A stretch of 64,000 bases of DNA from Chersky-840 sp963838775 (lineage in GTDB: Bacteria; Actinomycetota; Acidimicrobiia; Acidimicrobiales; UBA8190): contig CAWISP010000009.1 of the NCBI GenBank assembly GCA_963838775.1, positions 124,001-188,000 of the forward strand, read 5' to 3'. Under the pieces are notes generated by a model. It worked only from the letters and a program-made list of their open reading frames with translations, did no database searches and had not been told where the DNA came from. Numbering within the stretch: position 1 is the first letter of the stretch; every line of letters starts with the position of its first letter. Of the stretch, positions 18,541 to 27,096 are shown one piece after another. The position numbers and the translations under genes are program-made.

Positions 18541-19005
18541 ATGACAGAAGGAAGTCGGCCCTGGTACCGCATGAAGCGGTGGTGGATTCTCGGTGTTCTA
18601 GTGGTCCTGATCGCGCTCGGAGTCATCGGGAGCAACACCAAGACCACGGCGGCGAAGGTTCCAGCTCAGGTCGCCACTTCGGCGCCGACGACGACTCGGG
18701 CCCTGAAGGCCACGACGACGGCGCCACGGCCGACAATCACGACGACGGAGTCACGACCGACGACCACGACGACTGCGCCGCCACGGCCGACGACCACGAC
18801 GACGGCGCCTCGGCCAGTGACCAGCACGACCGCCGCACCGCCGGCTACGCCAACCGCAACGACTGTCTGTTACACCGACCCCGAGGGCAACTGTTACCGA
18901 GCTGGCGAGTTCTGTCCCGACAGTCTCCACGGACAGACAGTCCAGGGCGAGAGCGGACCCATCCTGTGCACAAATAACAACGGTTGGCGTTGGGAACCAG
19001 CCTGA
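18541..19005 (+). CDS. Thr/Pro-rich single-pass membrane protein
   Basis: A 154-residue protein. A short basic N-terminus precedes one membrane segment (WWILGVLVVLIALGVIG, about residues 14-30). A low-complexity stalk of threonine, proline, alanine and arginine (residues 35-108) follows, and then a small domain with four cysteines (CYTDPEGNC, FCPDSL, ILCTNNNGWRWEPA) that could form two disulfides outside the cell. The stalk resembles glycosylated spacers of actinobacterial surface proteins. The family is unknown. It lies between the lipoprotein and DUF2130 genes on the same strand. Confidence 0.7.
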   Translation: MTEGSRPWYRMKRWWILGVLVVLIALGVIGSNTKTTAAKVPAQVATSAPTTTRALKATTTAPRPTITTTESRPTTTTTAPPRPTTTTTAPRPVTSTTAAPPATPTATTVCYTDPEGNCYRAGEFCPDSLHGQTVQGESGPILCTNNNGWRWEPA

Positions 19006-19062
19006 GTCCAAAGCTTCGCTCAGAGACCAGCGATAGTGCTCCTATCCCAGGGAGGGACAGAG

Positions 19063-20082
19063 ATGCCCACCAACGCCAAGCCCGTGACCGAGATCACCTG
19101 CCCGAAATGCGGTGAACATTTCGAGCTTGAGGCGAGCATCGTCGATCACCTCCGTGATGAGTGGGTAAGCCAGGAGCGGGCGCAGCTCAAGCGCGAACTG
19201 CTCGCCGAACAGAAGCCGGAGATCGAGAAGCGGGCAAAGAAACAGGCAGACATCCTCGCCGCCAAGAAAGTCCGAGAGGCCGAGGAGGAGCTGAGCGAAC
19301 GGAACCGGCAGATCGCGTCGCTACGGCGCCAGGTGACGACGCTTCAAAAGAAGCTCCCCCCAGGGAGGGCGCAAGAGCTCGGCGTCGTCCGTCAGCAGAC
19401 ACTCGCCGACATACTCGAGGCCCGGTTCCGTACCGACCGGGTCAACGTCATCTCTCGCGGTGTCGCTGGGGCGGATGTGGTCCAGATCGTGTGCGACGGA
19501 GGCGGCGTGCCGTGCGGGTCGATCCTCTGGGAGACCAAGCGGGCCGCCAACTGGCAGAAGAGCTGGGTCCAGAAGCTTCGGGGCGACCAGAAGGCGGGGA
19601 AGCACACGGCGGCGGTCATCGTGTCCGATGTGCTCCCAGACCCCGACAGAATCCTGATGGAAGTCGACGGAGTCTGGGTTGCCACGATTGACGTCGCTGG
19701 CGACGTTGCGATGATCCTCCGACAGACGGTGCTAGATGTCGCGGCCACGCACGGAACTGCGGCCCGCCGCGACGACCTCAAAGGCCTGGTCTACGATTTT
19801 CTCACGAGCGCCGACTTCACGGGGCGCATCGCAACCATTGTCGAGACGGCCCTGCACATGCGCGGCGACGTCGACCAAGAGCGCCGAGTCTTCCAGGCCA
19901 GGTGGAAGCAGCGCGAGCAACAGATCGAGTCGGTCGTACACGACGCCGCGACGATCTACGGCAACCTGAAGGGCATCGGGGCCCGGCTGCCCACGGTCGA
20001 GGCGCTCGAACTGGCCGCCCCCGACGCCATGGAACTCCCGATGGCGGCAGAGACTGGGCGCCCGAGTCCAAGCGCCGCGTAA
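19063..20082 (+). CDS. DUF2130-like protein with zinc ribbon and PD-(D/E)XK-like core
   Basis: Of 339 residues. The N-terminus has CPKCGEHFELE, which begins a small zinc ribbon. Residues 25-100 are a charged coiled coil. The remainder resembles DUF2130, with the landmark GSILWETKRAANWQKSWVQKL and TAAVIVSDVLP. The E-x-K in WETKR, following an acidic strand, looks like a nuclease-fold active site, although no biochemical role is established for the family as far as I know. The start is the ATG at 19063, preceded by GGGAGGGA. It may be a nuclease cargo or defence protein; that is inference. Confidence 0.75.
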   Translation: MPTNAKPVTEITCPKCGEHFELEASIVDHLRDEWVSQERAQLKRELLAEQKPEIEKRAKKQADILAAKKVREAEEELSERNRQIASLRRQVTTLQKKLPPGRAQELGVVRQQTLADILEARFRTDRVNVISRGVAGADVVQIVCDGGGVPCGSILWETKRAANWQKSWVQKLRGDQKAGKHTAAVIVSDVLPDPDRILMEVDGVWVATIDVAGDVAMILRQTVLDVAATHGTAARRDDLKGLVYDFLTSADFTGRIATIVETALHMRGDVDQERRVFQARWKQREQQIESVVHDAATIYGNLKGIGARLPTVEALELAAPDAMELPMAAETGRPSPSAA

Positions 20083-20250
20083 TAGTCGACGGGTTCAGAC
20101 CCTCGTCAGAAGGCGGGGGCGCTACCGGCCGAAATCCCGAGTGACTTGGCTTGCTAGGGCGAGAGCGCCTCAGCGAACGAGGTGCACGACCGTTCGGGTG
20201 ATCGGGTGAGGCGTGACACGCCGGCCGCCGCCAGGGCCTCTCCAACCGTT

Positions 20251-20346
20251 GTCCGAGAACTCTCATTCTCGGTCGCTCCCCGGGCGGATTCGTCCGAGAA
20301 GCGCGCCCCGACACACCCCGGGCATAGGTTGCGTAGCGTCCGAGAA
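20251..20346 (+). promoter_or_regulatory. Three GTCCGAGAA repeats and a hairpin before the XerC/D-like gene
   Basis: GTCCGAGAA occurs at 20251, 20292 and 20338, the last ending 17 bp before the recombinase ATG. The first copy also forms one arm of a dyad, CCGAGAA (20253-20259) with TTCTCGG (20266-20272). Regular sites beside the start suggest a regulator's operator. The rest of the gap 20083-20363 shows nothing else. Confidence 0.5.
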
Positions 20347-20363
20347 CAGGAAGGTGGTGGCGC

Positions 20364-21260
20364 ATGGTCACGACCATTGCAATGGCCCCGCTGGTCGAGG
20401 TGGCCGACGTCCGGGCCGCTTACCAGGCGCACCTCGAGCGAACGGCATTGGCACCCCTGAGCCGGCGGTCCTACCAACGGCGGGTGGGCGCCTATCTGGA
20501 ATGGCTCTCTGGCCAGGCCGACCACGGCCGAGCCCTCTCGGACGGCTCGGCTCGGGACTGGGCAGTTCGGGACTACCGAGGAGCACTCAAGGTCGCCAAG
20601 CGGGCCCCAGCGACGGTCAATGCCGCCTTGGCGGCCGTGGACGACCTTTACCGATTCCTCGGACTGGGCCCAGCCCAGGCCCGAAGAGAGACAATCCCGC
20701 AGGGTGCGCCCCGGGCTCTGTCAGAGCCCCACTTGCGCCGGCTGCTTCGTGCTCTCGAAGCTCGTCGCCGTCCACGAGACCGGGCTCTCGTTTCCCTCAT
20801 GGCATTCGCGGGCTTACGGGTGGCGGAGACGGCGGGTCTCGAGACGGACGACGTCGCTCTGACCGCCCGCACAGGAACGGTGCGGGTCCGACGGGGAAAG
20901 GGCGACGCGGAGCGCACGATCCCACTGCCTCAGGAGGCGCGATCAGCCGTGGCCGCATGGTTGGGGGTGAGGCCTGGGGAATCCGGAACGTGGCTGTTCC
21001 CCAGCCCTTCGCCGGGGCGCCCTCTTTCGGTGCGGGCAATCCACCGGGCTGTGGTGGCAGCGGGCCGTGAGGCCGGCGTCGAGCTCTCGCCTCACTGCCT
21101 GCGGCACACCTATGTCACTCGGCTCGTCCGCCATGGCGTGGACCTGCCGACCGTCGCGGAGCTGGCTGGGCATCGCCGGCTTGAGACGACCCGTCGCTAT
21201 GCCCGACCGTCCGACGAGGACCGTCTGGCCGCCGTTGAAGCTCTAGCAGTCGATTACTAA
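20364..21260 (+). CDS. XerC/XerD-like tyrosine recombinase
   Basis: A 298-residue recombinase with the length and layout of XerC/D: a SAM-like core-binding domain (residues 13-100), then the catalytic domain. The full active-site set is visible: R152 in AGLRVAE, K179 in RRGKGDAER, H244 and R247 in HCLRHTY, H270 in AGHRR and the nucleophile Y279 in TTRRYAR. Such enzymes resolve multimers or move integrons and cassettes. It is distinct from the integrase at 23137, so the element carries two recombinases. GGAAGG lies just before the ATG. Confidence 0.88.
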   Translation: MVTTIAMAPLVEVADVRAAYQAHLERTALAPLSRRSYQRRVGAYLEWLSGQADHGRALSDGSARDWAVRDYRGALKVAKRAPATVNAALAAVDDLYRFLGLGPAQARRETIPQGAPRALSEPHLRRLLRALEARRRPRDRALVSLMAFAGLRVAETAGLETDDVALTARTGTVRVRRGKGDAERTIPLPQEARSAVAAWLGVRPGESGTWLFPSPSPGRPLSVRAIHRAVVAAGREAGVELSPHCLRHTYVTRLVRHGVDLPTVAELAGHRRLETTRRYARPSDEDRLAAVEALAVDY

Positions 21261-21293
21261 TCGTTCGTTAGCAATGTCCCGAGAGGAGAGAAC

Positions 21294-22508
21294 GTGAGCC
21301 AACAGGAACGCCGCGACGCAATCGGCGCCCTACGGGATGCCCGGGAGGGCACCACCGTCATCGCCTATGTGACCTCAACTAGGCCAGGCCTCGAGGGGCA
21401 GATGGGGCTTGACGCCATCTCACAGCTCTATCGCCACCTTCGGGCTCTCGATCAGCACCAGGCCGACGAAAGGCGGATCGATCTGTTCCTCCACAGCAAC
21501 GGCGGCGAGGGCATCGTTCCATGGAGGCTCGTCACTCTCGTCCGGGAGTACTGCTCCGAATTCACCGTTCTGGTCCCTCACCACGCCTTCAGTGCAGCCA
21601 CCCTGACGGCCCTTGGCGCGGACAAGGTCCTGATGCACCCGATGGGGATGCTCGGGCCCACTGATCCGAGTATCTCGGGCCCCTTCAACCCGCCCGATCC
21701 CAGAAACCCGATGCAGGTCCTGCCAGTGAGTGTCGAGGACGTCTCCTCCTATATCGATCTGGTAAGAGACGACGTCGGTATCCGTCACGAAGACGAGCTC
21801 GTTCAGACATTCCTAGCCCTCGCGGACAAGGTGCATCCTCTGACGCTCGGCAGTGTGAAGCGCACGACCTCGCAGTCGCGGATGCTCGGCGAGAAGCTCC
21901 TCCGGAGACGGAATCAGCCGATGCCGCAAAGCACGATCGAGGAGGTTGTCCGGAAGCTGACCTCGGAGCTCTTTTTCCACGGGCATCCCATCAACAGTCG
22001 GGAGGCAAGGGAAGACGTGGGGCTCGACTTCGTCGAGGATGCACCACCGGAGGTCGCGGAGGCCATGTGGCAGCTCTACGAGGTGTATCGGGCCGATCTG
22101 AAGCTCGAGGCGCAGTTCAGCGTGCTTCAAGAGGCGATCGCTAAGAATCCGTTGCCCGTGCCGGCAGCCCCGGCGCCTCTCCCGGCGGGTATGGCGCTTC
22201 CCGGCATGCCAGTTCCGATGGTGGCGCCAGCACAGGCGACCGTGAGGCTCGACCCGCTCCGCTTCGCCTTTGTCGAGAGTGCTCCCCGGACGGATGTCTA
22301 CGAGGCGGAGTGCGAGGTAACCGTTCTACGGGACTCGATGGGGAACTACCAAGCGGGGGCTCCGCAGTTTCTGAGCCAACAATGGACCGAGGAGGTCCCG
22401 GCTGCTCCTGCCGCTGGTGCCGCTCCGGCTGGCGGACCTGCCGCTCCGGCTGGCGGACCTGCCGCTCCGGCTGGCGGACCTGCCGGTGCCCCCTCTACGG
22501 GGCCGTGA
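21294..22508 (+). CDS. ClpP/crotonase-fold serine peptidase (SDH family)
   Basis: Of 404 residues, resembling the serine dehydrogenase proteinase family. The ClpP-like core has the oxyanion strand IDLFLHSNGGEGIVPWRLV, the nucleophile serine at about residue 100 (HHAFSAATLTALGADKV) and MGMLGPTDPSI. Residues 270-330 contain a Pro/Ala/Met linker, and the C-terminus is a low-complexity Ala-Pro-Gly tail. No signal peptide is visible, so it is probably cytoplasmic or membrane-associated. It follows the recombinase gene by 33 bp. GAGAGGAGAG precedes the start. Substrate unknown. Confidence 0.8.
   Translation: MSQQERRDAIGALRDAREGTTVIAYVTSTRPGLEGQMGLDAISQLYRHLRALDQHQADERRIDLFLHSNGGEGIVPWRLVTLVREYCSEFTVLVPHHAFSAATLTALGADKVLMHPMGMLGPTDPSISGPFNPPDPRNPMQVLPVSVEDVSSYIDLVRDDVGIRHEDELVQTFLALADKVHPLTLGSVKRTTSQSRMLGEKLLRRRNQPMPQSTIEEVVRKLTSELFFHGHPINSREAREDVGLDFVEDAPPEVAEAMWQLYEVYRADLKLEAQFSVLQEAIAKNPLPVPAAPAPLPAGMALPGMPVPMVAPAQATVRLDPLRFAFVESAPRTDVYEAECEVTVLRDSMGNYQAGAPQFLSQQWTEEVPAAPAAGAAPAGGPAAPAGGPAAPAGGPAGAPSTGP
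22421..22483 (+). repeat. Three tandem 21-bp units in the peptidase tail
   Basis: Three perfect copies of a 21-bp unit beginning CGCTCCGGCTGGCGG encode the repeated residues AAPAGGP near the C-terminus. Copy number may vary between strains without frameshift. Confidence 0.85.
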
Positions 22509-22802
22509 GCAGTGGGGCACTCGTCGAGCGCAGCGGATCTGCCGCCACTGACGAGCCAAGAGGAAGCGCCGACGACTGGGTGAATCGCTCGGGCACGGTC
22601 GACGCCCCGAGCGGAAGGGAGGTGGTTGCCGAGACCGGCGCCACCTCGAGACCTGGCTGCCCAGCCGTGGGGCGGGCGGAACTTCCCACGCAATGAGCAT
22701 ATACAGATCGGGCGGCCGTCAACACCCTGGATCTCTCGGCAGCTCGACGACGGGTCTTGAGCGTTCGGGTCGACTCTGGGTGGTGCTTTCAACCCTCTTT
22801 AC
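22509..22802. other. Gene-free stretch
   Basis: About 290 bases between the peptidase gene and the promoter of the integrase operon. Short frames exist on both strands, but none shows composition, start signals or motifs that support a gene. Confidence 0.4.
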
Positions 22803-22831
22803 TTGTCACGCAGTGTCGTTACAGGTATAGT
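22803..22831 (+). promoter_or_regulatory. Promoter of the zinc-ribbon/integrase operon, probably leaderless
   Basis: TTGTCA and TATAGT are separated by exactly 17 bp, a near-consensus vegetative promoter. The -10 box ends nine bases before the ATG at 22841, so transcription should begin at or next to the start codon and the mRNA would have no leader. The local sequence is AT-richer than its surroundings. Confidence 0.7.
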
Positions 22832-22840
22832 TACGAGTAT

Positions 22841-23140
22841 ATGGCACCCAAACGAGCGGTCCGGACGTTCCGCTGCGCATATTGCGGCGAGACGAGCTCT
22901 GTACCGTCGACCCGCGGCCCGGCGCCGACCTATTGCTCACCGGCTCATCGCCAAGCGGCCTACCGGGAGCGATCGGGCAGCCGCAGCCAGGTCGGCCGTC
23001 CGCGCCTCGGGTTTCAGGAGGAGCTCGACGAGCTCCGGGCGGCCCTTGAGTTGGCGTGTTCGGAGACGAGCTGGTCGAGCGCACGGCGGATCCTGGTCGA
23101 AACCTTGCAACCCGGCGAAACGAAATGGAGGCGAGCATGA
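22841..23140 (+). CDS. Small zinc-ribbon protein upstream of the integrase
   Basis: Of 99 residues. CAYCGETSS and YCSPAHRQAAYRER form a treble-clef-like zinc site (C-x2-C and C-x3-H) of a type often seen beside integrases in actinobacterial elements. The C-terminal half is helical (EELDELRAALELA). The ATG at 22841 follows the -10 box with no room for a ribosome binding site. The gene ends in an ATGA overlap with the integrase, so it is probably co-translated and may modulate recombination. Confidence 0.7.
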   Translation: MAPKRAVRTFRCAYCGETSSVPSTRGPAPTYCSPAHRQAAYRERSGSRSQVGRPRLGFQEELDELRAALELACSETSWSSARRILVETLQPGETKWRRA

Positions 23141-24282
23141 CGCGACGAGCTCGTGGCGAAGGCGGGATCCGACTCAGGCCTGACGGGCGATGGGAGTGGT
23201 CGATCCGGACCCCTGACGGCCGCCGAAAGACGGGGTACGCCAAGCCCAACACGGGGGCCGGAGCCAGAGCCGCCCTTCGCCGGGCCAGGTCGACGCTCGA
23301 CGCCGGACGTCCACTCCTCGACGAGCGAGTCCGGGTGGGAACGTTCCTCGACACCTGGCTCACTGAGGTCGTGAAACCACACCGGAGCCATGGCCACTGG
23401 AGGAACTGCGAATCGGCTGTCCGACTCCATATCAAGCCGACCCTTGGGAATCTGCGACTCTCACGCCTCACAGCGGCCGACGTCCAGAGGCTCGTGAACG
23501 GTCTCGAAGGCCAAGGGATGGCCGGGGACAGCGTGCGCCTGATTCACGCTTCGCTCCGAGCCGCGCTGGCCGTGGCCCGTCGCTGGGGGTATGTGCACGA
23601 CAACGTCGCTCGCCTGGTGGAGCCCATCGCAGTACGCCGCTCGGAGGTGGTTCCGTTCACTGAGGAGGAGCTCAGCCGCTTACTCCGTGCGGCTAAGGGA
23701 GACCGCCTTGGTGCCTTCGTGACCGTCGCCGTTGCCTTGGGTCTCCGTCCTGGGGAGGCCCGGGCGCTCACCTGGGACTGTCTCGATCTCGACGGCGACC
23801 ATCCCTCGCTCCGTGTTCGGCAGGCCTTCAGTAGGAGCGAGGGCGGCGAGCGCTTGGGGCCAGCCAAGACTCCCCGTTCGCACCGTGTAATCGCCCTGCC
23901 GGCGCAGTGCGTCGAGGCCCTCAGAGGCCACCGGCGCCGACAGCTCGAGGAGCGGGTTCACGCGGGCCCAGCGTGGCAGGACGGGGACTTCGTCTTCACC
24001 TTGGCGGATGGCCGCCCGCTCACCGACCGTTCCCTTGGCCGCTGGTTCTCCGCACTGATGACGAAGGCCAACGTCACGGACCATCGGCTCTACGACCTTC
24101 GCCACACCGCGGCGACCCTCCTCCTCGCCCAGGGCGTCCAGCCTCGCGTTCTGATGGACGTCCTCGGGCACTCCACGTATCGGCTAACGATGGACACTTA
24201 CGCCCACGTGATGCCGGCAGCGCTCCGTGAGACGGCTAACGCGATGGATGTCGTGCTCGCCCGCGTCGCGGCCATTGCCTGA
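23137..24282 (+). CDS. int: Tyrosine-type site-specific integrase
   Basis: A phage-type integrase of 381 residues that should recombine the element with tRNA-Tyr. The N-terminal arm-binding domain (GEGGIRLRPDGRWEWSI) is followed by a SAM-like core-binding domain (residues 65-160) and the catalytic domain. Visible catalytic residues are R204 in LGLRPGEA, R322 in LYDLRHTAATLL, H345 in VLGHST and the nucleophile Y355 in MDTYAHV. The first histidine of the HxxR box is a tyrosine (Y319), as in a number of Gram-positive integrases. GGAGG precedes the ATG at 23137, which overlaps the upstream stop. It lies near the attR repeat. Confidence 0.93.
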   Translation: MTRRARGEGGIRLRPDGRWEWSIRTPDGRRKTGYAKPNTGAGARAALRRARSTLDAGRPLLDERVRVGTFLDTWLTEVVKPHRSHGHWRNCESAVRLHIKPTLGNLRLSRLTAADVQRLVNGLEGQGMAGDSVRLIHASLRAALAVARRWGYVHDNVARLVEPIAVRRSEVVPFTEEELSRLLRAAKGDRLGAFVTVAVALGLRPGEARALTWDCLDLDGDHPSLRVRQAFSRSEGGERLGPAKTPRSHRVIALPAQCVEALRGHRRRQLEERVHAGPAWQDGDFVFTLADGRPLTDRSLGRWFSALMTKANVTDHRLYDLRHTAATLLLAQGVQPRVLMDVLGHSTYRLTMDTYAHVMPAALRETANAMDVVLARVAAIA

Positions 24283-24285
24283 CCT

Positions 24286-24852
24286 ATGGGCAAGCACGAC
24301 CCAGTTCTCTTGAACCTGCTGAACGAGCGGGGTCCGAGGCGCGTCAAGCGGGCACTTCGTCGCACCATTGCATCGGGAGCCGCTGCGGCGGGTGCCTCGA
24401 CCGACGCCTACTTCCACGTCCTCGCGGATGCTGTGGCCGAGCGATCGCAGCCAACCGACCCGCCGACGATGAGCCTTCCCGGATTGATCGACGTGATCGT
24501 GGAGCACCACGGCTCTGCGCTGGCAGCCGCCTCCGCGACCATCCGTGCGGTCGCAAGAGAGGAACCCGGGCTCGAGGCCGGCCAGATTGAGGCTTTCGCG
24601 GCGTGGTTCCTCCTTTACTCCAGCATCGCAACCTTCCTTGCCACGCAGCGGTTCACCCACCTGATGGGCAAAGAGCCCGTCGGCGTCAGCAAGCAAGTGG
24701 CGATCAGCATGGCCGCGCCGGCTGCGGATCTCCTTTGGACCTTCCTGGCTGGTGCCGTCGACGTGAGCCGAGACGAGCTCGTTCTCATGTCGCCCATGGT
24801 GATTCGCGAACGCCGGTGGACCGGGCGGCCGCCTTCCACTTGGGCCAACTGA
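24286..24852 (+). CDS. Hypothetical helical protein coupled to the integrase
   Basis: Of 188 residues, starting three bases after the integrase stop and so probably translationally coupled. It is mostly alpha-helical, with a hydrophobic segment (FAAWFLLYSSIATFLA, about residues 105-120) that may be a buried or membrane helix. I recognise no family. It is the last gene before the right end of the element. Confidence 0.55.
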   Translation: MGKHDPVLLNLLNERGPRRVKRALRRTIASGAAAAGASTDAYFHVLADAVAERSQPTDPPTMSLPGLIDVIVEHHGSALAAASATIRAVAREEPGLEAGQIEAFAAWFLLYSSIATFLATQRFTHLMGKEPVGVSKQVAISMAAPAADLLWTFLAGAVDVSRDELVLMSPMVIRERRWTGRPPSTWAN

Positions 24853-24914
24853 ATGTCGCCATGTGGGGAACCCGAGATGCCGACGACATGAACGGAACCG
24901 ATTGACCATCCCGT

Positions 24915-24940
24915 TTGACCGCCAAGTTGACCGCCAAACC
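24915..24940 (+). repeat. Sub-terminal 26-bp repeat, right copy
   Basis: An exact copy, in the same orientation, of the repeat at 7246-7271. It holds two TTGACCGCCAA motifs one base apart and lies 99 bp inside attR. Confidence 0.6.
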
Positions 24941-25039
24941 GGCTGCCGACCGCTGCCGCCGGCTTCCCATGAATAACGGCGCACCCCGGGTGACCTGCGA
25001 CGATTTCTGGTGGCTGCCGACCATTTACACCCAGCCTGC

Positions 25040-25092
25040 GACTGTAAATCTGCCGGCACAGCCTACGAAGGTTCGAATCCTTCCCGGCCCAC
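25040..25092 (+). repeat. Right attachment repeat (attR)
   Basis: An exact 53-bp copy of the 3' part of tRNA-Tyr without a 5' half, so it is a displaced remnant, not a tRNA gene. It marks the right boundary of the 17.9-kb element. Confidence 0.92.
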
Positions 25093-25154
25093 GCTTTCCC
25101 ACGCACAGCTGAGGGGACCCGCCCCGGATTGGGTTCGGGTTGGGGACCCTGCAC

Positions 25155-25182
25155 TTGCCGGATCGGCGACGTTCATTACAAT
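25155..25182 (+). promoter_or_regulatory. Candidate promoter of mptB
   Basis: TTGCCG and TACAAT are 16 bp apart, in backbone DNA just outside attR. Transcription would start near 25189, about 125 bases before the mptB ATG. The rest of the gap 25093-25314 shows no other feature. Confidence 0.45.
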
Positions 25183-25314
25183 GCCGTTACGAATGTGTCC
25201 GATCCGTATCCTCCCGGCCCGGCGGACGGGGGGCGGCGGCGGGTCGACAGGCACTGGTCAGGTGCATAGAAGTTCGAGCTGGGTTCAAACACGTTCGGGG
25301 CGAGGACCGAAGCA

Positions 25315-27015
25315 ATGGGTCTAATGGGAAGGACCGCCGTATCCGTACGCGGCCTCGATCCTTCGGCGATCCCCGTCGTGGGGCGCACGCTCGACCGCCT
25401 GACGATGTGGGACGAGGCCGTCCGCCGCCGCTGGCCCTTCAGCGCGCTCGTCGGGCCCGACCTCGAGCCCGGTGTCGTCGAGGGCGACGGGACACGCCTT
25501 CTCGTCCGGCCCGCCATTCTCGGGTTCATCGCCGTCACGGCCATCATGCTGGGCTCGATCCCTCAAGGCTCGCCCTTCGTGCTGAAGCAACCCGGCGCGT
25601 GGTTCTTCGGCGTCCCGGCGGCCGGCTCGACGGTCAAGCCGCCGCTGAACTTCCTCGGGCTCATCGCCATGTACGGCGGTCTCGTGCTGTTCATGCGCGT
25701 CTGGTACGGCCTGATCCGCACCCTCTCGCAGGTGAAGGGCGTGCCGGTCCGCAAGCTCGTGATCGTGCTGTGTCTGTGGATCGTCCCCCTGCTCCTGGCG
25801 CCACCGTTGTTCAGCCGCGACATCTACAGCTACGCGGCGCAGGGCGAGATGATGAGCCACCACATCAGCCCGTACCACTACGGCCCCGGCGTCCTCGGCG
25901 CCACCCCGTCGGAGTCGTTGGTCGATCCTCTGTGGCTCAACACCCCGGTGCCCTACGGGCCGTTGTTCATGGAGACCGACGGCTTCCTCACGAGCGCGTC
26001 CGGCCACAACGAGCTCGTCGACCTCGTCCTGCTGCGGCTCCTGGCCCTGGTGGGCGTCGGACTCATGGCCATGTCCATCCCGTCGCTGGCGAGGAGCCTG
26101 GGGCGAGATCCGTCCTACGCCTTCACCATGGCCGTGCTCAATCCGGTCACGATCCTGCATCTCGTGGGGGGTGCCCACAACGATGCCCTCATGCTCGGCC
26201 TGCTCATGGCTGGCCTGGCCGTGGCGCGTCGAGGGAGACCGGTGGCAGGCATCGTGCTGTGCGCGCTGGCCGCGGCGGTGAAGGTCCCGGCCGCGCTCGG
26301 CGTCATCTACATCGGCTGGGACTGGTTGGGCACCGGGCTGCCCGTGCGCGCCCGAATACGTCCCGTGGTCACCGCCGGCCTGATCGCGTCGGCGGTGATG
26401 GGCGCGCTGTCGATCGTCACCGGTCTCGGATGGAGCTGGGCGCTGAACCTGTCCACCCCGGGGACCGTCCGGTCATGGGTCGCCCCCGCCACCGGGGCGG
26501 GGATCTTCGTCACCGACCTCGCCCACCTGGTGGGGATCGGGGTGTCGCTGCACACCACCCTGTCGTTGACGCGCGGGCTCGGCGTGCTCGTGGCCTGCGT
26601 CGCCGGCGTGCTGCTGCTGCTGCGATCGGACCGGATCGGGTCCCTCCGCGCCATGGGGATGACCATGCTCATCATCGTGGCCCTCGGCCCGGTGGTCCAG
26701 CCCTGGTACCTGTCGTGGGGGCTTGTCGTACTGGCCCCGGTGGCGACGGGCAAGGTGCGGACCCTCATCGTGGGGTCGTCGATCGTGGCCGCCTTCATCG
26801 GCCTGCCCGCCGGGCGCCAGCTCGTGTCGGGCCTGTTCCGGGCCGACCCGCTGGCGGTGGCGGTGGCCCTGCTCGCCTGCCTGGCGATCCTGACCCTGCC
26901 GCTGTCGCCCTTCGACCGTGAGCGCCTCCTGTCCCGGTGGCGCCGACGGGGCGACGGGGGCCCGCCGCCCGATCTCGAAGAGCCGGCGGTGTCGCTCGGC
27001 TACGCCGAGGCCTGA
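25315..27015 (+). CDS. mptB: Alpha-1,6-mannosyltransferase (MptB-like)
   Basis: A 566-residue polytopic GT-C glycosyltransferase that uses polyprenol-phosphate mannose to extend mannan chains outside the membrane, in the lipomannan pathway of actinobacteria. About a dozen membrane segments are visible. Family landmarks are APPLFSRDIYSYAAQGEMM with the catalytic aspartate after the first segments, LVGGAHNDALMLGLLMAG and the C-terminal QPWYLSWGLVVLAP. The N-terminal 60 residues are cytoplasmic. The start is the ATG at 25315; a second ATG at 25324 is also possible. Confidence 0.85.
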   Translation: MGLMGRTAVSVRGLDPSAIPVVGRTLDRLTMWDEAVRRRWPFSALVGPDLEPGVVEGDGTRLLVRPAILGFIAVTAIMLGSIPQGSPFVLKQPGAWFFGVPAAGSTVKPPLNFLGLIAMYGGLVLFMRVWYGLIRTLSQVKGVPVRKLVIVLCLWIVPLLLAPPLFSRDIYSYAAQGEMMSHHISPYHYGPGVLGATPSESLVDPLWLNTPVPYGPLFMETDGFLTSASGHNELVDLVLLRLLALVGVGLMAMSIPSLARSLGRDPSYAFTMAVLNPVTILHLVGGAHNDALMLGLLMAGLAVARRGRPVAGIVLCALAAAVKVPAALGVIYIGWDWLGTGLPVRARIRPVVTAGLIASAVMGALSIVTGLGWSWALNLSTPGTVRSWVAPATGAGIFVTDLAHLVGIGVSLHTTLSLTRGLGVLVACVAGVLLLLRSDRIGSLRAMGMTMLIIVALGPVVQPWYLSWGLVVLAPVATGKVRTLIVGSSIVAAFIGLPAGRQLVSGLFRADPLAVAVALLACLAILTLPLSPFDRERLLSRWRRRGDGGPPPDLEEPAVSLGYAEA

Positions 27016-27096
27016 TCCGCCCCTGGGCCGCCGTCAGGCCCCGGGCTCATCCGCCTTCGTCGAGACCGGCGCGGGCGTCGCGACGCGGATCGCCCT

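Noticed and set aside
25040..25092. A second tRNA-Tyr gene
   Set aside because: Only the 3' part is present; the acceptor and D-arm sequence upstream is missing, so it is the att remnant.
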